Origin: Dyella sp. GSA-30
Lineage (GTDB): Bacteria; Pseudomonadota; Gammaproteobacteria; Xanthomonadales; Rhodanobacteraceae
Length of the DNA: 64,000 nucleotides
Reading direction: 5' to 3'
Assembly (NCBI RefSeq): GCF_027924605.1
Contig: NZ_AP027042.1
Location: 2,457,524-2,521,523 of the forward strand
The first letter of the stretch is position 1. Every line of letters begins with the position of its first letter. Made by a program: the position numbers and the translations under genes. Below, piece by piece: positions 17,814-26,948 of this stretch. The notes under the pieces were generated by a model. That model saw only the letters and a program-made list of their open reading frames with translations. It ran no database searches and was not told where the DNA came from.

Positions 17814-19835
17814 ATGCATCATTCCAAAGCAAAGCGCTTCGTGGAGCATCGTCGTTTGCTGGCGGCAATGCTCGCGGCGAGCCTGGTCAGTGTGATCAGC
17901 GCCAAGACCGACGATCAGACGGTGGCGTTCACCAGGCAGGGCGATCAGCAGCAGTTCGGCAACGCGAGCGTCAATGCGCGCTGGACGTTGAAAGATCATG
18001 TGTTGACTGACATGACAGTGACCGATGCCATCAATCAGCAGGTCTTGAAGGTCGCGACGCCGTTTGCGCTGGAGCTGGGCGATGGCAGCAAGCTCGCCAC
18101 AGCCGATTTCCGTTTGCTGTCCGAGCCCAAGGTGATAAAGCTCAAGGCGGAGCCGAAAGCGCCGCGCCTGGCGGAGCGCATACCAGGCAAGGCCATTGCC
18201 GCGAGCTTTGGCGATGCCGACGGGCGTTTTCGCATCGACTGGCAATGGGTACAGCGCGAAGGCTCGGACTATCTGCGCGAGCAGGTGACGATTACCGCGC
18301 TAAAGGCCGATGAGAACATCAAGAAGGTCGATCTGCTGCAGACCCAGGCGACAGGAGCGGAGGTGGTCGGCACGGTCAATGGCTCGCCGATCGTTACAGG
18401 ACAGGATTACCTGGGCTTCGAGCATCCGCTGTCCGAAAGCGCGGTGCGCGGCAAGAATCTCAATCTCTGGATCGAGCGCGGCCTGCCGCTGATCAAGGGA
18501 CAGTCGATCACGTATTCGGCGGTGATCGGCGCGACACATAAGGGGCAGCTGCGGCGCGACTTCCTGACCTACGTCGAACGCGAACGCGCGCACCCGTATC
18601 GCCCGTTTCTGCACTACAACTCCTGGTACGACATCGGCTATTTCACGCCGTATACGCAGCAGCAGGCGGTCGATCGTATCAACACCTTCGGTCAGGAGCT
18701 GAGCGTCAAGCGTGGCGTGAAGCTTGATTCCTTTCTGTTCGATGACGGCTGGGACGACCGCAGCGGCAGCTGGAATTTCAGCAAGGATTTCCCGCAGGGC
18801 TTTGTGCCGGTCAAGCAGGCGGCGGCCAAATACGGCGCCGCGCCGGGTATCTGGCTGTCGCCCTGGGGTGGGTATTCCAAGCCCAAGGATATCCGTGTCG
18901 AGAATGGCAAGGCGCAGGGTTACGAGATCATCGATGGTGGCTTTGCGCTGTCCGGGCCGAAGTATTACCAGCGCTTCCACGATGTGGTGATGAAGCTGCT
19001 GAAGGACGACGGTATCAATCAGTTCAAGTTCGACGGTACCGGTAACGCCGACAAGGTCTTTCCGGGCAGCCGTTTCCCGAGTGATTTCGATGCGGCGGTG
19101 GCGTTGATCGACGATATCCGCGAGGCGAAGCCGGGGACTTTCATCAATCTCACCACTGGTACGTTGCCATCGCCGTTCTGGCTTCGCTATGCGGATTCGA
19201 TCTGGCGCGATGGCGAAGACGATGACCTTACCGGTGTCGGTACGAACCGTGAAAAGTGGATCACCTATCGCGATACGCAGACTTATCGCAACATCGTGCT
19301 GAAAGGGCCACTGTATCCGCTCAATTCGCTGATGCTCCACGGCATCATCTATGCGCAGGAAAACCGTCGTCTCAACACCGATCCCGGGCATGATTTTGCC
19401 AACGAAGTGCATTCGTACTTCGGTACCGGTACGCAGTTGCAGGAGATGTACATCACGCCGTCGCTGCTGAGCGATTCGGACTGGGATACCTTAGCCGAAT
19501 CGGCTCGTTGGTCGCGTGAGAACGCCGATGTATTGCGCGATACGCATTGGATCGGCGGCGATCCGGGGCGGCTGGATGTTTATGGATGGGCATCATGGAC
19601 GCCTAAGAAGGCGATCGTTACGCTGCGCAACCCGGACGCGCGGGCGCAGAGCATGGTGATCGATTTGCGGCGTCAGTTGGAGCTGCCTGAGGGGGCGGCT
19701 ACGCATTTCAGCGGGCATAGTCCGTGGAAGGCCGATGGCAGCAAGTCGTCGATAACGTTCGATGCGGACAAGCCGACGACGATCGAGTTGCAGCCGTTTG
19801 AGGTGGTGACGTTGGAGTTGGTGCCTTCGGTGTAA
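17814..19835 (+). CDS. Clan GH-D glycosidase, GH36-like (alpha-galactosidase/alpha-N-acetylgalactosaminidase type)
   Basis: About 673 residues. ATG 17814 is preferred because GAGG lies nine bases upstream; the frame is open to ATG 17793. A signal anchor (LLAAMLAASLVSVISA) puts it in the periplasm. An N-terminal beta-sandwich precedes a barrel with LDSFLFDDGWDD, GIWLSPWGGY, and FKFDGTGN, whose Asp (about residue 407) sits where the GH36/GH27 nucleophile lies. The acidic DGEDDD stretch further on is a candidate acid/base. A C-terminal beta domain closes the chain. Relatives are sometimes labelled only enterotoxin or melibiase. Next to AgaS-like genes, GalNAc-alpha linkages are as plausible as galactose. 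Confidence 0.72.
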   Translation: MHHSKAKRFVEHRRLLAAMLAASLVSVISAKTDDQTVAFTRQGDQQQFGNASVNARWTLKDHVLTDMTVTDAINQQVLKVATPFALELGDGSKLATADFRLLSEPKVIKLKAEPKAPRLAERIPGKAIAASFGDADGRFRIDWQWVQREGSDYLREQVTITALKADENIKKVDLLQTQATGAEVVGTVNGSPIVTGQDYLGFEHPLSESAVRGKNLNLWIERGLPLIKGQSITYSAVIGATHKGQLRRDFLTYVERERAHPYRPFLHYNSWYDIGYFTPYTQQQAVDRINTFGQELSVKRGVKLDSFLFDDGWDDRSGSWNFSKDFPQGFVPVKQAAAKYGAAPGIWLSPWGGYSKPKDIRVENGKAQGYEIIDGGFALSGPKYYQRFHDVVMKLLKDDGINQFKFDGTGNADKVFPGSRFPSDFDAAVALIDDIREAKPGTFINLTTGTLPSPFWLRYADSIWRDGEDDDLTGVGTNREKWITYRDTQTYRNIVLKGPLYPLNSLMLHGIIYAQENRRLNTDPGHDFANEVHSYFGTGTQLQEMYITPSLLSDSDWDTLAESARWSRENADVLRDTHWIGGDPGRLDVYGWASWTPKKAIVTLRNPDARAQSMVIDLRRQLELPEGAATHFSGHSPWKADGSKSSITFDADKPTTIELQPFEVVTLELVPSV

Positions 19836-19864
19836 CGTTTGGCTTTTCTAAAAATCCTTCCTAC

Positions 19865-19973
19865 TCGTCATCCCGGCGCAGGCCGGGATCTACTCCTCAG
19901 CGTGGATGCTTGCCAAACGTCGTCTGACAAGCGGAAATAGAGGAATGGATCCCGGCTTGCGCCGGGATGACGA
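19865..19973. repeat. REP doublet, CGTCATCCCGGC family (copy 1)
   Basis: Inverted arms CGTCATCCCGGCGCAGGCC (from 19866) and its near-complement ending 19972, enclosing a 57-base spacer. The spacer resembles that of the 34053-34144 copy (TCAGC, GCTTGCC, ACAAGCG and GAGGAATGGA shared). It fills the gap between the two glycosidase genes. Confidence 0.85.
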
Positions 19974-20051
19974 TTGCTATGAGGTTGTCGAGGTACCTCT
20001 CAGTCGTGATCAAAGTCGCTCCTGCAACGAAGTTGAAGACTGGGAAACGAG

Positions 20052-21899
20052 ATGCAACGACGGGAATTCCTGAAGATTTCGCTGCTGGCACCACTCGCCG
20101 GGCTTGCGCTGCCAGAGTTGGCGTCTGGCAAGGAGGCGAGCGGGGCCGAGCCCATCGCCGACGGACACCCCCATCGCTTCACCTTGTCCAGGCAAGCCTT
20201 CCTGCTCGACGGCAAACCTTTCCAGATACGCAGCGGCGAGATGCACCCGATCCGCATCCCCGCCGAATACTGGCTGCACCGCATCCGCATGGCCAAAGCG
20301 ATGGGGCTCAACACCATCGCGGTCTACATCATGTGGAATGCGTTCGAGCAGGAACCGGGCGTATTCGATCTGAAGACCGGCCGTCGCGACTTCGCGCACT
20401 TCATACGGTTGTGCCAGCAGGAGGGCATGTGGGTCTACCTGCGTCCAGGGCCGTACGTCTGCGCCGAATGGGACTTCGGCGGCTTGCCGCCTTATCTGCT
20501 GCGCGATCCAAATAGCCATGTGCGCCACAAGGACGATGCGGGCTACATGGCCGGCGTGCGTCGCTACCTCGATGCGGTCGCCCCGGTGATCAAGCCGTTG
20601 ATGGCAAGCGCGGGTGGGCCGATCCTGATGGTGCAGGTGGAGAACGAATACGCCTCGTTCGGCAACGATCTCGACTACCTCAAACTGCTGCACGCGATGT
20701 GGAAGGAACGTGGCATCGACGGCCCGTTCTCGATTTCCGACGGACTTGGGCAGATCCAGAAGCAACAGACGTATTTGCCAGGCACGGCACTCGGGCTCGA
20801 CGGCGATACGGATTTTGCCTCGGCTCAACGCATTGCCGGCGAAGCGCCTGTATGGGTAGGGGAGGGCTATCCCGGCTGGCTGACGCATTGGGGCGATCCC
20901 AAGCTGCAAAGCGCCGACTACGCCAACACCTTGAACGAGCTGTTGCAACAGAAGCGCTCCTTCAATCTCTATGTCGTGCACGGTGGTAGCAACTTCGGTT
21001 TTGGCGCGGGCGCCAACGCCAACAAGGACTATTCCAATTTCGAGCCGGTGATCACCAGTTACGACTACGGTGCGCCGATCAACGAGCGCGGCGAAGCTAC
21101 GGCCGCCTTTCATCGTTTTCGCGAGCTGATCGCCAGGCACGTGGCGCATAAGATTCCCGATATCCCCGCGCCGCCGCCGGCGATTACCTTCGATGCGACA
21201 ACACCGGTGGCGCATGCATCGATCTGGGACAACCTCGGCACGCCGCGCCAGGTATCGCATCCGCAGCCGAATGAAATCCTGTTGGCGCAGGATCACGGCA
21301 TGGTGCTTTATCGCAAGCGCCTGCCCGCAGGCGGCACGCTGCATATCGATGATGTGCGCGACTACGCAACGATATTCAGCGATGGACGCTATCTCGATGC
21401 GATATCGCGCGTACGCAAGCCGGGTGTGCCCGACGTATCGCAGATAGATGTGCCCGCTGGCGAGCTGGACGTCCTGATCGACAGCTTCGGTCACATCGGT
21501 TACGGCCAGGCGATGGCCGATCGCAAGGGCATTGTCGGCGAGGTCAGGCTCGGCGAGCTTCCGCTCGAGGATTGGTCCGTCTACGGCTTGCCGTTGAACG
21601 ATGCCTTTGTCGCGTCATTGAAACCGCTGGCGGGGCCGTCACGTCGTCCGGGGCTGTTCTTCAAGTTGAATGTGTCGCTAAAGACACCTGGCGATACCTA
21701 TATCGACATGAGCGGCTGGGACAAGGGCTATGTCTGGGTGAACGGGCAGCTGCTGGGGCGCTACTGGCACATCGGGCCGCAGCAGCGCCTTTATTGCCCG
21801 GCGCCGTGGCTGAAGGCAGGGGAGAACGAGATCCTGGTGTTCGACATGCATCGCGTGGATGCCGCGCCAGTGCGCGGGGTAACGCGCCTGGCGGGCTGA
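20052..21899 (+). CDS. GH35 beta-galactosidase, Tat-type signal
   Basis: 615 residues. MQRREFLKISLLAPLAG is a twin-arginine-type signal (RREFLK), so the enzyme is probably folded before export. GH35 landmarks are SGEMHPIRIP, NTIAVYIMWNAFE, YLRPGPYVCAEWDFGG, and VQVENEYASFG with acid/base Glu199. The predicted nucleophile is Glu271 in VGEGYPGW. The C-terminal third holds beta-sandwich jelly-roll domains (GYVWVNGQLLGRYW). It removes terminal beta-galactose from oligosaccharides. With the GH-D enzyme and two receptors it completes a galactoside-processing set that feeds the isomerase/kinase/aldolase genes. Confidence 0.92.
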   Translation: MQRREFLKISLLAPLAGLALPELASGKEASGAEPIADGHPHRFTLSRQAFLLDGKPFQIRSGEMHPIRIPAEYWLHRIRMAKAMGLNTIAVYIMWNAFEQEPGVFDLKTGRRDFAHFIRLCQQEGMWVYLRPGPYVCAEWDFGGLPPYLLRDPNSHVRHKDDAGYMAGVRRYLDAVAPVIKPLMASAGGPILMVQVENEYASFGNDLDYLKLLHAMWKERGIDGPFSISDGLGQIQKQQTYLPGTALGLDGDTDFASAQRIAGEAPVWVGEGYPGWLTHWGDPKLQSADYANTLNELLQQKRSFNLYVVHGGSNFGFGAGANANKDYSNFEPVITSYDYGAPINERGEATAAFHRFRELIARHVAHKIPDIPAPPPAITFDATTPVAHASIWDNLGTPRQVSHPQPNEILLAQDHGMVLYRKRLPAGGTLHIDDVRDYATIFSDGRYLDAISRVRKPGVPDVSQIDVPAGELDVLIDSFGHIGYGQAMADRKGIVGEVRLGELPLEDWSVYGLPLNDAFVASLKPLAGPSRRPGLFFKLNVSLKTPGDTYIDMSGWDKGYVWVNGQLLGRYWHIGPQQRLYCPAPWLKAGENEILVFDMHRVDAAPVRGVTRLAG

Positions 21900-21908
21900 G
21901 CGTGGGCT

Positions 21909-22310
21909 TTACTTGAAGGTACAACCGGTCAACAGCACCTGACCCTTCATCAATTCCTCGAGCTTGGTGCAGTGTGCCGTCACCGTCTGGCCCTTGGTCA
22001 ATCCGGCCGGCACTACGCTGTCGTCGTTGTCGCGAGGATTGAACTGCACCTTCGAGCCGATGATCACATCTTCGCCCGGCATGCCTTGCATCAGCACGGC
22101 CTTGTGCGCCTGGCCGACCATGGCGCCGTAGCTGTCGTAATCGAGGAAGCTGCCGACGACGGTGATGTCGTGCTTGCCGGCGTACTTCTTGTCCATGGTG
22201 CCCGGATGGGTGGCCGCGTCGCGCGCCACATCGGCGGCCTTGAGCGTGATCGGCGACGCAGCGAAGGCAGGGGTCGCGGCCAGCAGCAGGATAAGTACAG
22301 CGTATTTCAT
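21909..22310 (-). CDS. Small secreted OB-fold protein (tRNA_anti-like)
   Basis: 133 residues from ATG 22310, where a signal peptide MKYAVLILLLAATPAFAA begins; the open frame to 22361 lacks one. ADVARDAATHPGTMDKKYAGK, the VVGSFLDYD strand, GEDVIIGSKVQF and VTAHCTKLEELMKGQVLLTGCTF resemble the OB_tRNA_anti-like periplasmic family (PF12869). Two cysteines in the last 20 residues may pair. Function is unknown. It is convergent with the beta-galactosidase gene, with a 9-base gap. Confidence 0.7.
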   Translation of the reverse strand: MKYAVLILLLAATPAFAASPITLKAADVARDAATHPGTMDKKYAGKHDITVVGSFLDYDSYGAMVGQAHKAVLMQGMPGEDVIIGSKVQFNPRDNDDSVVPAGLTKGQTVTAHCTKLEELMKGQVLLTGCTFK

Positions 22311-22360
22311 TGCATCAGCTCCATGTCGATGAGAAACAACCGCGCCATGGTAGCGCGCCA

Positions 22361-22396
22361 CAAAAAAAGCCGCCCGGAGGCGGCTTTTTGTTTTGC
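22361..22396 (-). terminator. Rho-independent terminator after typA
   Basis: Stem AGCCGCC/GGCGGCT with CGGA loop (22369-22386). T-runs occur on both sides, so it can act in either direction; on the minus strand it is followed by seven T. Confidence 0.85.
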
Positions 22397-22410
22397 ATCT
22401 TGCTGATCGA

Positions 22411-24240
22411 TCAGGACGAGCGCGAAGCCTTCTTGCGATCGTTTTCGGTCAGATGCTTCTTGCGCAGGCGGATTTCCTTCGGCGTGATCTCGACCAGCTC
22501 ATCGTCATCGATGAAGTCCAGCGCCTGCTCCAGCGAGAACTTGATCGCCGGGCTGAGCTGAATCGCGTCGTCCTTGCCCGAGGCGCGCATATTGGTCAGC
22601 GGCTTGGGCTTGATCGCGTTGACGGTGAGGTCGTTGTCCTTGGAGTGAATGCCGACCAGCTGGCCTTCATACACCGAGTCGCCTTCGGCGGCGAACAGCT
22701 TGCCGCGATCCTGCAACGGCCCCAGCGAGTAGGCAGGGGTAGTGCCGGCGGCGTTGGCGATCATCACGCCGTTGAGGCGCTTGGCGATCTGGCCTTCTTC
22801 CTTCGCACCGTAATGGTCGAACACGTGGAACAGCAGGCCCGAACCCTGGGTGAGGGTCTTGAACTGGTTCTGGAAACCGATCAGGCCACGCGCCGGGATC
22901 ATGTACTCCAGGCGCACGCGACCCTTGCCGTCCGGCTCCATGTTCTTGAGCTGGCCCTTGCGGGTGCCCAGGCGCTCCATCACCGGACCCTGGTGAATTT
23001 CTTCGACGTCGACCACCAACTGCTCGATCGGCTCCATCTTCTGGCCGTCGATTTCCTTGATGATCACTTCCGGACGCGACACGGCCAGCTCGTAGCCTTC
23101 GCGACGCATGTTTTCGATCAGCACCGACAGATGCAGTTCGCCACGGCCCGAGACCAGGAACTTGTCGGCGTCGGAGCCCTGCTCGACCTTCAGTGCCACG
23201 TTGTGCACCTGCTCGCGGTCCAGGCGGTCCTTCAACTGACGGCTGGTCAGGAACTTGCCGCCGGAAAGGTCCTTGTTACCGGCGAACGGCGAGTTATTGA
23301 CCTGGAAGGTCATGCTGATGGTCGGCTCGTCGACGGTCAGCGCCGGCAGCGCTTCGGGGGTGTCGAGCGCGCAGATGGTGTCGGAGATGGTCAGTTCCGC
23401 GATGCCCGAGATGGCGATGATATCGCCGGCTTCGGCGGTGTCCTGCTCGATGCGCTCCAGGCCGAGGAAGCCCAGCACCTGCAGCACCTTGCCCTGGCGC
23501 TTCTTGCCTTCGCGGTTGATCACGGCGACCGGCATGTTCTTCTTCAGCGTGCCGCGCTGGATGCGACCAATGCCGATGACGCCGACGAAGTTGTTGTAAT
23601 CCAGCTGGCTGATGCGCATCTGGAACGGGCCCTCCGGATCGACTTCCGGCTTGGGCGCGTTATCCATGATGGCCTGGTACAGCGGGGTCATGTCGCCTTC
23701 GCGCACGGAGTCGTCGAGGCTGGCGTAGCCGTTCAGCGCCGAGGCGTAGACGATCGGGAAATCCATCTGCTCGGCAGTGGCGCCCAGGCGATCGAACAGG
23801 TCCCACACCTGGTCCACGACCCACTGCGGGCGAGCGCCTGGACGGTCGATCTTGTTGATCACCACGATCGGCTTGAAGCCCATCGCGAACGCCTTCTGGG
23901 TCACGAAGCGCGTCTGCGGCATCGGACCGTCCATCGCGTCGACGAGGATCAGCACGGTATCGACCATCGACAGCACGCGCTCCACTTCGCCGCCGAAGTC
24001 GGCGTGTCCGGGGGTGTCGACGATGTTGATGCGGTTGCCCTGCCAGGTGATGGCAGTGTTCTTGGCCAGGATGGTGATGCCACGTTCCTTTTCCTGGTCG
24101 TTGGAGTCCATCACGCGCTCGGCCAGCACGGTACGCTCAGAGAGCGTGCCCGACTGCTTCAAGAGCTGATCGACCAGCGTGGTTTTGCCGTGATCGACGT
24201 GAGCGACGATGGCGATATTGCGCAGATTTTCGATGGACAT
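22411..24240 (-). CDS. typA: Ribosome-associated translational GTPase BipA/TypA
   Basis: 609 residues starting [20 protein letters not shown] from ATG 24240, the usual family start and length. GTPase motifs: G1 [10 protein letters not shown]3 DTPGHADF, G4 [10 protein letters not shown]5 region VYASALNG. Domain II, EF-G-like domains III and V and the TypA-specific C-terminal domain ([31 protein letters not shown]-like stretch) follow. It binds the 70S ribosome and helps 50S assembly and stress or cold adaptation. Single gene with its own terminator. A 665-codon open frame on the opposite strand is a shadow. Confidence 0.97.
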   Translation of the reverse strand: MSIENLRNIAIVAHVDHGKTTLVDQLLKQSGTLSERTVLAERVMDSNDQEKERGITILAKNTAITWQGNRINIVDTPGHADFGGEVERVLSMVDTVLILVDAMDGPMPQTRFVTQKAFAMGFKPIVVINKIDRPGARPQWVVDQVWDLFDRLGATAEQMDFPIVYASALNGYASLDDSVREGDMTPLYQAIMDNAPKPEVDPEGPFQMRISQLDYNNFVGVIGIGRIQRGTLKKNMPVAVINREGKKRQGKVLQVLGFLGLERIEQDTAEAGDIIAISGIAELTISDTICALDTPEALPALTVDEPTISMTFQVNNSPFAGNKDLSGGKFLTSRQLKDRLDREQVHNVALKVEQGSDADKFLVSGRGELHLSVLIENMRREGYELAVSRPEVIIKEIDGQKMEPIEQLVVDVEEIHQGPVMERLGTRKGQLKNMEPDGKGRVRLEYMIPARGLIGFQNQFKTLTQGSGLLFHVFDHYGAKEEGQIAKRLNGVMIANAAGTTPAYSLGPLQDRGKLFAAEGDSVYEGQLVGIHSKDNDLTVNAIKPKPLTNMRASGKDDAIQLSPAIKFSLEQALDFIDDDELVEITPKEIRLRKKHLTENDRKKASRSS

Positions 24241-24399
24241 GAGTGGACTCGGGCGGCTTTGGACCGTCGCGGCAGGTTTCAAGAAGGCGAATCGGACGAT
24301 TATACGCGGTTATGTGACAACTTGCCTGGGGGGAGGGGAGTTGTTCAGATTTGCGGCGGGGACGCGTATGTCGAGGCGTTGGGAGGCTGAGGGCTTAGA

Positions 24400-24448
24400 G
24401 CCCCCCTCACCCCAACCCTCTCCCCCGGCGAAGCCAGGGGAGAGGGGG
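24400..24448. repeat. CCCTCTCCCC hairpin repeat (copy 2)
   Basis: Same element as at 3610-3658. With the inverted copy at 24491-24537 it makes a doublet with a 42-base centre. The gap 24241-24546 otherwise holds only the typA promoter region. Confidence 0.85.
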
Positions 24449-24490
24449 CCAACTGAGGGTGCTTGAATGTCTCGTGCTTGCGCAACCTGC

Positions 24491-24537
24491 TCCCTCTCCC
24501 CTGGCTCCGCCGGGGGAGAGGGTTGGGGTGAGGGGGC
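24491..24537. repeat. CCCTCTCCCC hairpin repeat (copy 3, inverted)
   Basis: Inverted partner of copy 2: TCCCTCTCCCCTGGC, loop, GCCGGGGGAGAGGG, then TTGGGGTGAGGGGGC. Ends 9 bases before the lipase stop codon. Confidence 0.85.
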
Positions 24538-24546
24538 GCTCTTGCC

Positions 24547-25251
24547 CTACTGCTGGATCAAACTCAACTGATCCGCCGCCGTCGCATACAACAATTGATA
24601 GTGCTCATACGGATAGGCATAGCTGGCCGTTTCCCCGTCGATAGTCGAGGTATGGACGCCATAGACCAGACAGGTGCCGGTGGCGCAGTTGATCTCGTCG
24701 ACCCAGGAAATGAAGGTGTACTCCTTCTGCCCGAAATGCTTGCCGTCCAGGCCGTTGAGCAGTGGGCTGCTGATCGAAAGGCCGTACTGGCCGCAGGTCA
24801 GCGTGGCGACGTTGAACGGATAGATGCCGCAGGTATACAGGCCATGGAACGCACCGGCGATGCCCAGGAACACGTCGACCTTCGACGAAACATTGAGCTT
24901 GGTGATTTCCAGCGCCGCCAGGGTGGCGCCCATCGAATGGCCGATCACATCGATATGGCCGGTGCAGGAGCTGGCGATCGCGCTGGTGATCGCATTGCGC
25001 ACCGGTGTTTCTTCGGTGCCGTTGTGGTCGTTGCAGGCGGCGCACAGCGAGTTGCCCCAGGAGGGCGCGAAAATTTGCGAACTGGTATAGCCGTTTTGCA
25101 GCAGCAGGTCGACGGTGTTCTGGAAATCGACCGGGCTGCCGGTGTTGCCATGCACGAGCACGACGTTGTCGACACAGGTGGCATGCAGAGCCAATACGGG
25201 ACTTAACAACAACAGGGCCAATAGCCCCAGCACGCGTTGCTTGATGGACAT
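24547..25251 (-). CDS. Secreted alpha/beta-hydrolase, class 2 lipase family
   Basis: 234 residues with a signal peptide (MSIKQRVLGLLALLLLSPVLA). VVLVHGNTGSP is the oxyanion-hole strand. The nucleophile elbow is GHSMG (IDVIGHSMGATLAALE). Later Asp and His (GVHTSTIDGE, YEHYQLLY) are triad candidates. Six cysteines could stabilise it outside the cytoplasm. It resembles the small lipase_2/EstA-type triacylglycerol lipases of Bacillus and Streptomyces. Substrate not proven. A single gene flanked by hairpin repeats on both sides. Confidence 0.82.
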   Translation of the reverse strand: MSIKQRVLGLLALLLLSPVLALHATCVDNVVLVHGNTGSPVDFQNTVDLLLQNGYTSSQIFAPSWGNSLCAACNDHNGTEETPVRNAITSAIASSCTGHIDVIGHSMGATLAALEITKLNVSSKVDVFLGIAGAFHGLYTCGIYPFNVATLTCGQYGLSISSPLLNGLDGKHFGQKEYTFISWVDEINCATGTCLVYGVHTSTIDGETASYAYPYEHYQLLYATAADQLSLIQQ

Positions 25252-25337
25252 CGCTTGTTGCTCCCTACGCTTTCACTGGAATGCCCCGGGTGGGGCGGGA
25301 AGTGCGGAGGTGCTCGGTTGTTGTCGAAGTACGAAAA

Positions 25338-25385
25338 GCCCCCCTCACCCTAACCCTCTCCCCCGGCAGAGCCAGGGGAGAGGGG
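25338..25385. repeat. CCCTCTCCCC hairpin repeat (copy 4)
   Basis: Same family as 3610-3658, with one change (CCCTAACC). It lies 8 bases past the stop of the permease gene, on the downstream side. Confidence 0.85.
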
Positions 25386-25393
25386 ACAAAGCG

Positions 25394-26791
25394 CTAAACC
25401 AGGCCGGTCAGGTAGAACGTGGCGATCACCACGAAGACGGCGAGCGTCTTGATCACGGTGATCGCGAAGATGTCGCGATACGACTGCCGATGCGTCAGTC
25501 CGGTCACGGCCAGCAAGGTGATGACCGCGCCGTTGTGCGGCAGCGTGTCCATGCCACCGGAGGCCATCGCCGCGACGCGGTGCAGGACTTCCATCGGAAT
25601 GCCGGCCGCCTGTGCGTTGTGAATGAACGTCTGCGCCATTGCCGCCAGCGCGATGCTCATGCCGCCGGAGGCGGAGCCGGTGATGCCGGCCAGTGCGGTC
25701 ACGGTGACCGCTTCGTTGACCAGCGGATTGGGGATGGCGTGCAGACCATCGGCCACCAGTTTGAAACCGGGCAGGGCGGCGATCACTGCACCAAAGCCAT
25801 ACTCGGAAGCGGTGTTCATCGATGCCAGCAACGCGCCCGCAACCGCCGCTTTGCTGCCTTCGGCAAAACGCCGCGCCACCGGGCGCCACGCAAAGGCCAG
25901 CACGCAGACGACGCCCAACAGCAGCGCGCCTTCCACCGCCCAGATCGCGGCAATCTTGGCGACGTCCTGCACCACCGGTTCGGCCTTGCCGACCACGGCC
26001 GGCACGAACGACTGCGTCGGGCCATAGAGTTTCGGAATCGCATCGGTCAGCAGCTTGTTGGCAACGCCGACCAATACCAGCGGCAGCAATGCGACCAATG
26101 GGTGAGCGAGCTTGCCGTCTTCGAACGGCGCGGGTTCGTTGACGAGGTTGTCGCCATAGCCTTCGCCCGCTGCCGCCGCGCGGCGCCGCCGCGATTCCAG
26201 ATAAAGCAGGCCAACCACCAGGATAAATACCGAGCCCAGCGTGCCCAGCCACGGCGCAGCCCAGCCATTGGTGCCGAAGAAGGCGGACGGAATGATGTTC
26301 TGGATCTGCGGCGTACCTGGCAGCGAATCCATGGTGAAGGTGAACGCGCCCAGTGCGATCGTGCCGGGAATCAGGCGCTTGGGGATCTGCGACTGGCGAA
26401 ACAGCTCCGCGGCGAACGGATACACCGCGAACACCACCACGAACAGCGACACGCCGCCGTAGGTAAGCAGGGCACAGACCAGCACGATCGACAGCATCGC
26501 GCGGCTGCGTCCGACCAGGCCGATGGTGCCAGCGACGATGGATTTGGAAAACCCCGATAGCTCGATCAGCTTGCCGAACACCGCCCCGAGCATGAATACC
26601 GGAAAGTACAGCTTCAAGAAGCCGACCATCTTGTCCATGAACAGGCCGGTGAAGATCGGCGCGACCAGCGCCGGGTCGGTCAGCAGGACCGCGCCCAACG
26701 CGGCGATCGGCGCGAACAGGATCACGCTGTAGCCGCGGTATGCCGCATACATCAGAAAACACAGTCCGGCCAGCACGATCAGAAAGGCCAT
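25394..26791 (-). CDS. GntP-family permease (gluconate/hydroxy-acid:H+ symporter)
   Basis: 465 residues from ATG 26791 (MAFLIVLAGLCFLMYAAYRG), with about 12 membrane segments. YFPVFMLGAVFGKLIELSG, DSLPGTPQIQN, TASEYGFGAVIAALPGF and GSASGGMSIALAAM are typical of the GntP family. Members carry gluconate, D-glycerate or 3-hydroxybutyrate; in Pseudomonas aeruginosa a GntP-type gene lies beside 3-hydroxybutyrate dehydrogenase. Because it is divergent from a TonB receptor and near PHB-degrading enzymes, 3-hydroxybutyrate uptake is the best guess here, but gluconate cannot be excluded. Confidence 0.88.
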   Translation of the reverse strand: MAFLIVLAGLCFLMYAAYRGYSVILFAPIAALGAVLLTDPALVAPIFTGLFMDKMVGFLKLYFPVFMLGAVFGKLIELSGFSKSIVAGTIGLVGRSRAMLSIVLVCALLTYGGVSLFVVVFAVYPFAAELFRQSQIPKRLIPGTIALGAFTFTMDSLPGTPQIQNIIPSAFFGTNGWAAPWLGTLGSVFILVVGLLYLESRRRRAAAAGEGYGDNLVNEPAPFEDGKLAHPLVALLPLVLVGVANKLLTDAIPKLYGPTQSFVPAVVGKAEPVVQDVAKIAAIWAVEGALLLGVVCVLAFAWRPVARRFAEGSKAAVAGALLASMNTASEYGFGAVIAALPGFKLVADGLHAIPNPLVNEAVTVTALAGITGSASGGMSIALAAMAQTFIHNAQAAGIPMEVLHRVAAMASGGMDTLPHNGAVITLLAVTGLTHRQSYRDIFAITVIKTLAVFVVIATFYLTGLV

Positions 26792-26853
26792 GCCCGAAGT
26801 TCCTCCATGGACGTTGGGCGGCGAGTATCCGCAAGCCATGGCGCGGGCGGCAC

Positions 26854-26867
26854 TGTACCAAGGTACA
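26854..26867. promoter_or_regulatory. Palindrome in permease/receptor divergent promoter
   Basis: TGTACC-AA-GGTACA, a perfect 6+2+6 inverted repeat almost midway between the divergent starts (26791 and 26949). A candidate operator for co-control, possibly by the LuxR/NarL-type regulator at 34145-34801, whose relatives bind TACC-type heptamers. Confidence 0.4.
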
Positions 26868-26948
26868 AGTGTGGCCCCGTTCGCACCTGCCTAATCTGCC
26901 GGGCATCGGCATCCGGGGGAGTGGATGCGTTCATTGACGAGGGGTGAC

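Noticed and set aside
22393-24390. 665-codon open frame opposite typA
   Set aside because: It is a mirror of the well-conserved BipA gene. The protein is rich in His, Arg, Asp and Val without any domain, typical of antisense frames in GC-rich genes.
25350-26912. 520-codon frame overlapping the GntP permease on the same strand
   Set aside because: Arg/Gly-rich, no membrane segments; the other frame is a clear 12-helix permease.
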